From positions 1-5,943 of the forward strand of contig JAZRQN010000107.1 of NCBI GenBank assembly GCA_045649855.1: 5,943 nt of DNA, read 5' to 3'. Positions 1 to 5,466 of the stretch are shown in pieces (the stretch's first letter is position 1; each line of letters begins with the position of its first letter). The position numbers and the translations under genes were made by a program. The notes under the pieces were generated by a model. That model searched no databases, was not told the DNA's origin, and saw nothing but the letters and a program-made list of their open reading frames with translations. The DNA is from URNF01 sp045649855. Its GTDB lineage: Bacteria > Bacillota > Clostridia > Oscillospirales > Acutalibacteraceae.

Positions 1-482
1 CACCATTCGGATTCGATATAATCATTATGATAGGTAACATATGGGTCATCCATGTCCGCCCAGAAGCCGACTTCATCGGAGAATTCTTCCCACATGCCTT
101 TATATTTCCAGACACTTTCCTTACATTCTTTGATAAAGGGCTCCATACCGTACTCTTCGATCTGTTCTTTCCCGTTCAGGCCGAGCTTTCTTTCCACTTC
201 CAGTTCGACCGGAAGTCCGTGGGTATCCCAGCCGGCTTTACGGGGAACATAATACCCCTTCATGGTGCGGTATCTCGGGATCATATCCTTGATAACGCGG
301 GTGAGCACATGGCCGATATGCGGTTTGCCGTTTGCGGTCGGAGGACCGTCATAGAAGGTATAGGTCTCCCCTTCTTTACGGCTGTCCATGCTCTTTTCGA
401 AGATTTTGTTGTCAGCCCAGAACGTTTCGATCTGTTTTTCGCGTTCTACAAAATTGAGGTCGGTAGATACTTTGCGATACAT
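1..482 (-). CDS. ileS: Isoleucyl-tRNA synthetase, N-terminal 160 residues (3' end outside window)
   Basis: Cytoplasmic class I synthetase that charges tRNA-Ile with isoleucine. The visible 160 residues carry the class I HIGH signature (residues 55-58) in the block YDGPPTANGKPHIGH, followed by GWDTHGLPVE (84-93) and the family-typical stretch DDPYVTYHNDYIES near the edge. The YDGPPTANGKP form resembles eukaryote-like type 2 IleS (usual in Clostridia and often poorly sensitive to mupirocin) rather than type 1 proteins with an HDGPPYANG-like block; the subtype is inferred from this one motif. The ATG start is set by GGAGG at 490-494 with 7 nt spacing, and the MYRKV start matches clostridial homologues from memory. 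The KMSKS motif, editing domain and anticodon domain lie beyond the left edge. Expression is controlled by the T-box leader immediately upstream. No frameshift is seen. Confidence 0.96.
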   Translation of the reverse strand, partial: MYRKVSTDLNFVEREKQIETFWADNKIFEKSMDSRKEGETYTFYDGPPTANGKPHIGHVLTRVIKDMIPRYRTMKGYYVPRKAGWDTHGLPVELEVERKLGLNGKEQIEEYGMEPFIKECKESVWKYKGMWEEFSDEVGFWADMDDPYVTYHNDYIESEW

Positions 483-500
483 CTTATTTCCTCCAATAAT

Positions 501-532
501 AAAAAATACTCCGTCCCATAACAGGACGAAGC
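501..532 (-). terminator. T-box-controlled attenuator terminator upstream of ileS
   Basis: Minus strand: CTTCGTCC (531-524) pairs with GGACGGAG (516-509), an 8-bp stem with one G-U pair and a 7-nt loop. A short AT stretch and a run of six U (complement of the A-run 501-506) follow. This is a Rho-independent terminator ending 6-7 nt upstream of the ileS ribosome binding site. It should form when charged tRNA-Ile fails to stabilise the antiterminator. Confidence 0.92.
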
Positions 533-548
533 AACTTCGTTACCACCT
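523..548 (-). promoter_or_regulatory. T-box antiterminator element
   Basis: Minus strand: AGG (548-546), bulge TGGTA (545-541), ACGAAG (540-535), loop TTG (534-532), CTTCGT (531-526), CCT (525-523). This gives 3 + 6 perfect base pairs around a bulge whose UGGU can pair with the NCCA end of uncharged tRNA. The usual AGGGUGGNACCGCG box is changed to AGGUGGUAACGAAG, but the complementary arm changes with it, so pairing is kept. The 3' arm (CUUCGUCC) is also the 5' arm of the terminator, so the two structures exclude each other. Confidence 0.92.
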
Positions 549-740
549 ATTACGATCGTACACGAGATATCCTCGGATACGCGTTTCCGATAACGGTGAA
601 AAACCGGTCCAGCCTACTGTGATTTCAGCCGACAGCTCGGGAGGGATGTTCCGCGTCCCCTACTCCCTGTCGGCTCACACCGTATCCGACTCGCTGAAGG
701 TTTCAAAAACGCATACTGTCTCCGTCTTCGCTTTTACAGT

Positions 741-769
741 ATCATATACTTTTTTAAAAGAAAAGTCAA
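741..769 (-). promoter_or_regulatory. Promoter of the T-box/ileS transcript
   Basis: Minus strand: -35 TTGACT (769-764), 17-nt spacer, -10 TATGAT (746-741), close to the housekeeping sigma consensus. Transcription should begin near the A residues at 733-735, directly before Stem I of the T-box, which supports the assignment. Confidence 0.88.
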
Positions 770-791
770 GTGCCCTTTGCATTTTGATGTT

Positions 792-815
792 TTTATACAT
801 TTTTGAATGTATAAA
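792..815. repeat. Perfect inverted repeat between divergent promoters (possible operator)
   Basis: TTTATACATT (792-801), spacer TTTG, AATGTATAAA (806-815): a perfect 10-bp inverted repeat. The half-site AATGTATA is partly repeated directly downstream (AATGTATAT from 814). The repeat lies upstream of both the ileS -35 (764-769) and the transporter -35 (880-885), so it could be an operator for either or both. It lacks the GC-rich stem of a good terminator. The regulator is unknown. Confidence 0.6.
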
Positions 816-879
816 TGTATATTTGGCGCTTTCTGGGTGAAAAAAACGATAAAATCACGGCTTTTTATGCGCTTTACTA

Positions 880-908
880 TTGCAAAGTAAAACAGTATAT
901 GCTATATT
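880..908 (+). promoter_or_regulatory. Promoter of the amino acid ABC transporter operon
   Basis: -35 TTGCAA (880-885), 17-nt spacer, -10 TATATT (903-908). The predicted start is about 914-916, giving a leader of about 50 nt to the ATG at 966. That is too short for a T-box or another large riboswitch, so control is probably at transcription initiation. Confidence 0.78.
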
Positions 909-921
909 CAATCTGTAATAG

Positions 922-931
922 GGGTTAACCC
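922..931. promoter_or_regulatory. GGGTTAACCC palindrome at the start of the transporter transcript
   Basis: A 10-bp perfect palindrome about +7 to +16 from the predicted transcription start, where a bound repressor would block initiation or early elongation. It is too small and has too tight a turn to be a useful RNA hairpin. Its role as an operator is inferred from position only. Confidence 0.4.
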
Positions 932-965
932 AATACAAATTTTATATCAAAAAGGGGTTTTAGAC

Positions 966-1772
966 ATGAAAAAAATTCTGTCCGTCCTGGCAGTCATCGC
1001 GATTGCCGCTTCTCTCCTGTGCTTTGCCGGTTGTGGCAAAAAAGAAGACAACGTGTTGGATATGGCGACCAACGCAGCGTTCCCTCCCTATGAGATGGTT
1101 GGCGCAAATGGTCAATATGAAGGTATCGACATTGAAATCGCAGGCAAAATTGCTGAGAAACTCGGCATGACCCTCAAAGTGCACGATGTGGACTTCGACT
1201 CCATCATCGTTGGTGTGCAGTCCGGCAAATACGATATGGGTATGGCCGGCATGACCGTGACCGCAGAACGCGAAAAGAATGTCAACTTTACCACCAGCTA
1301 TGCCACCGGCGTACAGGCGGTTATCGTTGCTGCTGATTCCACCTACACCAGCTTCGAAGATTTCTACACTGGCTTTGATGAAGACGGCAATCCAACAGGC
1401 GTAAAATCGGACATCAAAATCGGCGTGCAGCAGGGTACTACCGGCGACATCTACTGCTCTGACGAACCCTCCAATTGGGGCTTCGGTTCTCAGAATGTCA
1501 TCCAGTACAAAACCGGCGCTGAAGCGATCCTGGCGCTCAAGAGCGGCAAAGTGACCGCCGTTATCATCGATAACGAGCCCGCGAAATCCTACGTTGCTGC
1601 CAACGAAGGCCTCAAAATTCTGGAAGGTGCTTACACCGAAGAAAACTACGCTATCTGCGTATCCAAAGAAGATGAAGAACTTTTGAAAAAAATCAACAAG
1701 GCGCTTGAAGAATTAATCGCTGACGGAACTGTCGCACAGATCATCGAAAAGTACATCCCCGCCGAGGGTTGA
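966..1772 (+). CDS. Polar amino acid ABC transporter, substrate-binding lipoprotein (SBP_bac_3 family)
   Basis: Extracellular binding protein that captures an amino acid and delivers it to the permease encoded next door. 268 residues. A Lys-rich N-terminus and hydrophobic core (residues 4-20) lead to a lipobox-like CFAGC with lipidation Cys23; Phe at -3 is less usual than Leu. Family blocks are ATNAAFPPYEM (34-44), GIDIEIAGKIAEKLG (53-67), the MTVTAER segment (96-102), IGVQQGTTGDIY (152-163) and AVIIDNEPA (198-206). By analogy with HisJ/LAO-type proteins, Arg102 and Asp202 should bind the substrate carboxylate and amino groups. A polar, Asp/Gly-rich stretch (about 125-148) before IGVQQG is longer than in many homologues. 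AAGGGG at 952-957, 8 nt upstream, sets the start. The substrate (polar, cystine, basic or other) cannot be read from sequence alone. Confidence 0.93.
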   Translation: MKKILSVLAVIAIAASLLCFAGCGKKEDNVLDMATNAAFPPYEMVGANGQYEGIDIEIAGKIAEKLGMTLKVHDVDFDSIIVGVQSGKYDMGMAGMTVTAEREKNVNFTTSYATGVQAVIVAADSTYTSFEDFYTGFDEDGNPTGVKSDIKIGVQQGTTGDIYCSDEPSNWGFGSQNVIQYKTGAEAILALKSGKVTAVIIDNEPAKSYVAANEGLKILEGAYTEENYAICVSKEDEELLKKINKALEELIADGTVAQIIEKYIPAEG

Positions 1773-1801
1773 TTGCTCAACACTGAATATCTGTTTTGCT
1801 G

Positions 1802-1834
1802 AATCAGAGCGGCGATATCGCCGCTCTGATTTTT
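1802..1834 (+). terminator. Perfect intercistronic hairpin with short U-run (partial terminator or mRNA stabiliser)
   Basis: AATCAGAGCGGCGAT (1802-1816) is followed directly by its exact reverse complement (1817-1831). As RNA this gives a 13-bp stem with an ATAT loop, followed by five T (1830-1834). It lies between the binding-protein stop (1772) and the permease start (1851), and the permease ribosome binding site begins 5 nt after the U-run. Such hairpins commonly let the binding protein be made in excess over the membrane components, by partial termination or by protecting the upstream mRNA 3' end. Some read-through must occur, because no separate promoter is evident before the permease. 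Confidence 0.8.
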
Positions 1835-1850
1835 GCGGAAAGGAACCCTA

Positions 1851-2612
1851 ATGATCGAATGGTTAAAAAAACTATATGAGAGCGAATGGATTTGTGATCT
1901 CATAGATCAGTTCAACTCAAACTTCATTGTCGACAATCGTTGGAAATTATTGGTAGAAGGTTTAACAAACACCTTGCTCATTACCGCTGTTGCACTGATT
2001 ATCGGTATAGTGATCGGTGTAATAGTCGCAGCAATCCGTTCTACTTATGATAAAAACGAAGAGAGCATGAAGCAGCGTGGCGGTCTCGGTTTTTGGTTGC
2101 TCAAAATCGCCAACGCCATATGCAAAGTGTATCTGACCATTATACGCGGTACCCCTGCCGTTGTACAGTTGATGATTTTCTTTTTCATCATATTTGCAAC
2201 GGTTCAAAACGGTACCGTTGTCGCGATGATCGCGTTCGGTATCAACTCGGGTGCCTACGTAGCGGAAATTTTCCGCTCCGGTATCATGTCGGTGGATAGC
2301 GGACAATTTGAAGCGGGACGCTCGCTCGGCTTCAACTATGTACAGACGATGACCTATATCATCGTGCCGCAGATGTTCAAAGCGGTGCTCCCCACCCTTT
2401 GCAACGAGTTCATCGTGTTGCTCAAAGAAACCTCTATCGCAGGCTATGTCGGTGTCCGTGACCTCGCAAAAGTAGGCGAGCTGATTCGCAGTAGAACCTA
2501 TAGTGTTCTGTTCGCACTCATCGCTATAGCTCTCATCTATCTCGCGATGGTTATGTTGCTGACCTGGCTGGTCGGCAAACTGGAAAGGAGGCTGCGTAAG
2601 AGTGAACGATAA
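1851..2612 (+). CDS. Polar amino acid ABC transporter, permease (HisM/GlnP type)
   Basis: Inner-membrane channel subunit, 253 residues from ATG 1851, expected to act as a homodimer since only one permease gene is present. A hydrophilic N-terminus (1-35) precedes TNTLLITAVALIIGIVIGVIVA (TM1, about 40-62). The IIRGTPAVVQL motif (97-107), typical of the family, starts the next membrane part (103-118), with further segments at about 121-140, 178-199 and 217-241. The cytoplasmic EAA loop is EAGRSLGF (154-161) leading to IIVPQ (170-174), the docking site for the ATPase. A charged loop (about 64-78) between the first membrane segments is somewhat longer than in enterobacterial homologues. AAAGGA (1839-1844), 6 nt upstream, supports this ATG over an in-frame TTG at 1833, which lies inside the hairpin's U-run. 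It overlaps the ATPase gene by 11 nt, implying translational coupling. Confidence 0.93.
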   Translation: MIEWLKKLYESEWICDLIDQFNSNFIVDNRWKLLVEGLTNTLLITAVALIIGIVIGVIVAAIRSTYDKNEESMKQRGGLGFWLLKIANAICKVYLTIIRGTPAVVQLMIFFFIIFATVQNGTVVAMIAFGINSGAYVAEIFRSGIMSVDSGQFEAGRSLGFNYVQTMTYIIVPQMFKAVLPTLCNEFIVLLKETSIAGYVGVRDLAKVGELIRSRTYSVLFALIAIALIYLAMVMLLTWLVGKLERRLRKSER

Positions 2613-3348
2613 AGAAGTTTTGATCCATATTGAGGATCTGAAAAAGCACTACAACGGCGGCACCGTCCGCGCGCTGGACGGTATTTCTACCGACATTCAC
2701 AAAGGTGAAGTGGTGGTAGTGATCGGTCCTTCCGGCAGTGGTAAATCCACTTTCTTGCGCTCTCTGAACCTGTTGGAATTGCCCACGTCAGGCAAAATCG
2801 AATTTGATGGTGTAAACATTGCCGATCCCACAGTGAATATCAATGTTCACCGTCAAAAGATGGGAATGGTTTTCCAACATTTTAACCTGTTCCCGCATAT
2901 GACGATTCTGGGCAATATGACCATCGCCCCCATCAAAATCCTCAAAAAGCCCAAGGCTGAAGCCGAGGAAGAAGCGATGAAACTGTTACAGCGCGTCGGT
3001 CTTGCCGACCGTGCCAACGCCTATCCCAGTCAATTGTCCGGCGGTCAAAAACAACGTATCGCCATCGTGCGTGCCTTGTGTATGCAACCGCAGGTGATGT
3101 TGTTTGACGAACCGACCTCCGCGCTCGACCCCGAAATGGTCGGCGAAGTTCTGGACGTTATGAAAGAACTTGCCTCCGAGGGTATGACCATGGCGGTAGT
3201 TACCCACGAAATGGGATTCGCCCGTGAGGTGGCTGACCGTATCATCTTTATGGATGAGGGGCAAATCATCGAGCAGGGCACTCCGGCAGACATCTTTGAT
3301 AATCCGCAAAGCGAGCGATTAAAAGCATTTCTTGCAAAAGTATTATAA
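2602..3348 (+). CDS. Polar amino acid ABC transporter, ATP-binding protein (GlnQ/HisP type)
   Basis: Cytoplasmic ATPase that powers amino acid import through the adjacent permease. 248 residues, normal for the family. Complete motif set: Walker A GPSGSGKST (42-50), Q-loop Gln92 in MVFQHFNLFPHMT, ABC signature LSGGQ (145-149), Walker B VMLFDE (165-170), D-loop SALD (173-176) and switch His202 in VVTHEMGFA. The QHFNLFPHMT and THEMGFAREVADR forms are characteristic of the polar amino acid subfamily. The start is GTG at 2602, chosen because AAAGGAGG (2584-2591) stands 10 nt upstream and the N-terminus MNDKEVLIHIEDLKKHY fits homologues. It begins inside the 3' end of the permease gene. It is the last gene of the operon; the bidirectional terminator follows after 7 nt. 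Confidence 0.96.
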   Translation: MNDKEVLIHIEDLKKHYNGGTVRALDGISTDIHKGEVVVVIGPSGSGKSTFLRSLNLLELPTSGKIEFDGVNIADPTVNINVHRQKMGMVFQHFNLFPHMTILGNMTIAPIKILKKPKAEAEEEAMKLLQRVGLADRANAYPSQLSGGQKQRIAIVRALCMQPQVMLFDEPTSALDPEMVGEVLDVMKELASEGMTMAVVTHEMGFAREVADRIIFMDEGQIIEQGTPADIFDNPQSERLKAFLAKVL

Positions 3349-3355
3349 TACGTAT

Positions 3356-3392
3356 AAAAAAAAGAGCAGATGCTGCAGCATCTGCTCTTTTT
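3356..3392. terminator. Bidirectional Rho-independent terminator between the transporter operon and aspS
   Basis: Perfect palindrome of 17-bp arms (3359-3375 and 3376-3392) with core AGAGCAGATGCTG. On the plus strand it ends in a run of five T (3388-3392) and stops the transporter mRNA. On the minus strand the A-run 3356-3363 gives eight U and stops the hisS-aspS transcript. It fills most of the 51-bp gap between two convergent genes. Confidence 0.95.
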
Positions 3393-3399
3393 GTTATGC

Positions 3400-5184
3400 T
3401 TATTCTTCCGTTTTGATCACCGCGATACCCAAATCGGCGAGCTGTTGCTCGTCAACCACAGCGGGACAATCGGTCATCAATTCGCTCATATTCTGCACTT
3501 TCGGGTAGGCAATGACATCGCGCAACGTGGGTGCCCCCAACATCTGCATCACCAAACGGTCGAGGCCGATGCCCATGCCGCCGTGCGGCGGTGCACCGTA
3601 ACGGAACGCACCCGTGAGGAAGCCGAACTTCTCTTCCGCTTCTTCATCCGACAAGCCGAGCGCACGGAACATTCTGCCCTGCAGTTCGGGATCGGTGATA
3701 CGGATAGAACCGGATGCCAACTCGATGCCGTTCAAGACCAAATCGTATGCTTTTGCGAACACCTTTTCGGGGTTGGTATCCAAGTATTCGATACATTCAT
3801 CCAAAGGAGAGGTGAAGGGATGGTGCATTGCCACCCACTCGCCGCTCTCCTCGTCCTTCTCAAAGAACGGGAATTCGGTGATCCACAGGAAGTTGTAACC
3901 CTCGCGCGGAATGTTCAGTTTATTTGCCAGTTCCAGACGAACCGCACCCAAAATGGACAGCGCGTGCTTCTTAGAAGCATCCGCTACGATGAGCACCACG
4001 TCGCCCTCTTCGGCACCGGTTACGCGGATGATTTCCGCCATTTCCTCTTCGGTCATAAACTTGCCAAAGGATGCATTCATACCGTCAGTGGTCCAGCGGA
4101 TATACGCCAGGCCTTTGCCGCCGATGCCACGCACCATTTCGGTCAGTTTATCAATCTCTTTACGAGACAGGTTTGCCGCCGCGCCTTTTGCGTTCAGCGC
4201 ACGGACGGTGCCACCGCCCTGCACGGTGGAAGCAAACACGCCAAATCCGCAGTTTCTCACCGCATCATCCAAGTTGATGATCTCCATACCAAAGCGGGTA
4301 TCGGGTTTATCCGAACCAAAACGCTCCATCGCATCCACGTAGGTCATACGCGGCAGCGGCGTGGGAATATCCACACCCATCGCTTCTTTGAACAGGGTCT
4401 TCACGTAACCCTCGCCAATAGCAAGTACGTCTTCCACGTCCACAAAGGACATTTCCATGTCGATCTGGGTGAACTCGGGCTGACGGTCGGCACGCAGGTC
4501 TTCGTCGCGGAAGCAACGAGCAAGCTGCACGTAACGGTCAAAACCTGCCACCATGGAGAGCTGTTTGTACAACTGCGGCGACTGCGGCAGTGCGTAAAAT
4601 TCGCCGTTATGAATACGGCTGGGCACCAAAAAGTCGCGCGCACCCTCGGGGGTGGACTTGATGAGCATGGGGGTTTCCAGTTCGATAAAGCCGTTCTCGT
4701 CGAAGTATTTACGGGTAATCATGGTTACCTTATGACGGAACAACAAATTGTTCTGCAAATTGGGACGGCGCAGGTCCAGATAACGATATTTCAGACGCAA
4801 CGCCTCTGCGGTATTCGTATCTTCCAAAATCTCAAAGGGGGTGGTTTCCGCTTTGCCGAGGATACGCAGTTCGGTTACCGCCACTTCCACATCGCCCGTG
4901 GGGATTTCCTTGTTTTTAGAGGTGCGCACGCGGATGGTACCCACCGCCGCCACCACGTATTCACTGTGGAGGGAAGCCGCTTTTTCAAACACTGCACGGT
5001 CGGTATCCTCGTCAAAAGCCAACTGCAAAATACCGCTGCGGTCACGCAAATCCACGAAAATGAGCTGACCGAGGTCGCGCTGGCGCTGTACCCAACCAAA
5101 CACCGTAACCTCTCTGCCGGCATCCGCTTCACGGAACACACCGCAATAGTCGGTGCGTTTTAAACCTTTTACTGTTTCTGCCAT
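3400..5184 (-). CDS. aspS: Aspartyl-tRNA synthetase, bacterial type
   Basis: Class II synthetase that attaches aspartate to tRNA-Asp in the cytoplasm. 594 residues, the usual bacterial length, complete. N-terminal OB-fold anticodon domain (about 1-110) with GWVQRQRDLGQLIFVDLRDRSG (30-51); flipping loop PQSPQLYKQ (200-208); motif 2 FRDEDLRADRQPEFTQID (225-242); bacterial GAD insertion (about 290-420); HHPFTSP (454-460); motif 3 GMGIGLDRLVM (536-546). Leu38 in RDLG matches the E. coli-like discriminating form, where non-discriminating enzymes often have His (RDHG). This suggests charging of tRNA-Asp only, but it rests on one position. AGGAG at 5197-5193 with 8 nt spacing sets the ATG. It lies downstream of hisS on the same strand, a common operon order, with a 274-bp inverted-repeat-bounded segment between them. 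Confidence 0.97.
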   Translation of the reverse strand: MAETVKGLKRTDYCGVFREADAGREVTVFGWVQRQRDLGQLIFVDLRDRSGILQLAFDEDTDRAVFEKAASLHSEYVVAAVGTIRVRTSKNKEIPTGDVEVAVTELRILGKAETTPFEILEDTNTAEALRLKYRYLDLRRPNLQNNLLFRHKVTMITRKYFDENGFIELETPMLIKSTPEGARDFLVPSRIHNGEFYALPQSPQLYKQLSMVAGFDRYVQLARCFRDEDLRADRQPEFTQIDMEMSFVDVEDVLAIGEGYVKTLFKEAMGVDIPTPLPRMTYVDAMERFGSDKPDTRFGMEIINLDDAVRNCGFGVFASTVQGGGTVRALNAKGAAANLSRKEIDKLTEMVRGIGGKGLAYIRWTTDGMNASFGKFMTEEEMAEIIRVTGAEEGDVVLIVADASKKHALSILGAVRLELANKLNIPREGYNFLWITEFPFFEKDEESGEWVAMHHPFTSPLDECIEYLDTNPEKVFAKAYDLVLNGIELASGSIRITDPELQGRMFRALGLSDEEAEEKFGFLTGAFRYGAPPHGGMGIGLDRLVMQMLGAPTLRDVIAYPKVQNMSELMTDCPAVVDEQQLADLGIAVIKTEE

Positions 5185-5195
5185 ACTTTACACTC

Positions 5196-5288
5196 CTAGG
5201 GTAGAGCGACATATCCACACTCCGTTTTAGAAAAGCGGATTTTCACTCTATGTTCGTTAAAATACTCGTGAACACGTACAGTATTCAC
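5196..5288 (-). CDS. Possible 30-residue ORF inside the hisS-aspS element (unknown)
   Basis: GTG at 5288-5286 is preceded by GGAGG (5303-5299) with 10 nt spacing. It opens a 30-codon frame that begins MNTVRVHEYFNEHR, ends TECGYVALP, and stops with TAG at 5198-5196, directly upstream of the aspS ribosome binding site. The peptide is polar and basic, with no signal sequence or membrane segment. The same frame is open upstream as far as an ATG at 5411 (71 codons), but no ribosome binding site was noted there. I do not recognise the product. If translated, it could couple to aspS because its stop lies at the aspS Shine-Dalgarno; it may equally be chance coding within a repeat element. Confidence 0.22.
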   Translation of the reverse strand: MNTVRVHEYFNEHRVKIRFSKTECGYVALP

Positions 5289-5331
5289 TGTGTTTTTGCC
5301 TCCATTTAGTAAAAATCCGCTCTTTCTAAAA
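5225..5331. repeat. Long imperfect inverted repeat with nested hairpin
   Basis: TTTTAGAAAAGCGGATTTT (5225-5243) pairs with 5312-5331 (AAAATCCGC, then TC, then TTTCTAAAA), a 9 + 9 bp stem interrupted by a small internal loop. Inside it, AATACT-CGTG (5261-5270) pairs with CACG (5273-5276) and AGTATT (5280-5285), forming a second hairpin. The nested pairing suggests a folded transcript or the remains of a palindromic element. Confidence 0.7.
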
Positions 5332-5358
5332 TCTGCGACTTGAAAGCGAGCAGATTTT
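5328..5358. repeat. Hairpin AAAATCTGC / GCAGATTTT
   Basis: A perfect 9-bp inverted repeat (5328-5336 and 5350-5358) with a 13-nt loop. Its left arm shares AAAA (5328-5331) with the right arm of the larger stem at 5225-5331, so the two structures would compete at that edge. No adjacent U-run makes it a convincing terminator on either strand. Confidence 0.6.
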
Positions 5359-5385
5359 GAGTGATTTTTATTCAGTAGGGGCGAT

Positions 5386-5403
5386 GACGGGCTTTCGCCC
5401 GTC
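5386..5403. repeat. GC-rich hairpin GACGGGC-TTTC-GCCCGTC
   Basis: A perfect 7-bp stem with a 4-nt loop. On the minus strand (the hisS-aspS sense) the loop reads GAAA, a GNRA tetraloop closed by C-G, which makes a very stable RNA hairpin. It is preceded on the plus strand by GTAGGGGCGAT, a sequence type I associate, from memory only, with interspersed repeats in gut Clostridia. No U-run follows, so it is unlikely to terminate hisS transcription. Confidence 0.65.
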
Positions 5404-5426
5404 GAGACCATATTGGGTAAAAAGCG

Positions 5427-5456
5427 CCGAAATATGCTGCTTGCAAGCGAGTTCGG
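5427..5456. repeat. Inverted repeat CCGAA / TTCGG enclosing GCTTGCAAGC palindrome
   Basis: CCGAA (5427-5431) pairs with TTCGG (5452-5456), and the perfect 10-bp palindrome GCTTGCAAGC (5439-5448) lies between them. It adjoins the right terminal repeat of the candidate element and partly overlaps its imperfect inner part. Confidence 0.45.
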
Positions 5457-5466
5457 ACAGGTCGCT

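Larger units (their letters stand above)
501..735 (-). ncRNA. T-box riboswitch leader of ileS (Ile specifier AUC)
   Basis: A cis-acting RNA that pairs with tRNA-Ile and lets transcription enter ileS when the tRNA is uncharged. Read on the minus strand, Stem I shows the AGTA S-turn (717-714). GGAG (723-720) pairs with CTCC (643-640), and TGCGT pairs with ACGCG above the specifier loop. The distal region reads AGTCGGATACGGTGTGAGCC, a standard T-box apical pattern. The specifier loop GGAACATCC contains ATC at 647-645, an isoleucine codon, agreeing with the downstream gene. A Stem III-like CACCGTTATC follows, then the T-box sequence and the antiterminator/terminator switch. The neighbouring frame would read CAU (His), but helix placement and the ileS context favour AUC. 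The 5' end is placed from the -10 box and is approximate. Confidence 0.93.

Noticed and set aside
27..521. A 164-codon plus-strand frame at the left edge
   Set aside because: It lies antisense to ileS, which has HIGH and other family motifs and a proper ribosome binding site, and it runs into the T-box terminator.
388..840. A 150-codon plus-strand frame over the intergenic region
   Set aside because: It runs antisense through the ileS start and the T-box leader, and its product resembles nothing known.
1833..1850. TTG start extending the permease by six residues
   Set aside because: The TTG is within the U-run of the hairpin and has no upstream Shine-Dalgarno, whereas ATG 1851 has AAAGGA at 6 nt spacing.
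3370..5163. A 597-codon open frame on the plus strand covering almost all of aspS
   Set aside because: It is exactly antisense to a complete, motif-perfect AspRS, has His/Gln/Arg-rich low-information composition and no clear ribosome binding site, and starts within the terminator. Codon bias of aspS explains it.
5386..5403. Terminator for hisS
   Set aside because: The stem is strong, but neither strand has a following U-run, and the downstream aspS needs read-through or its own promoter.
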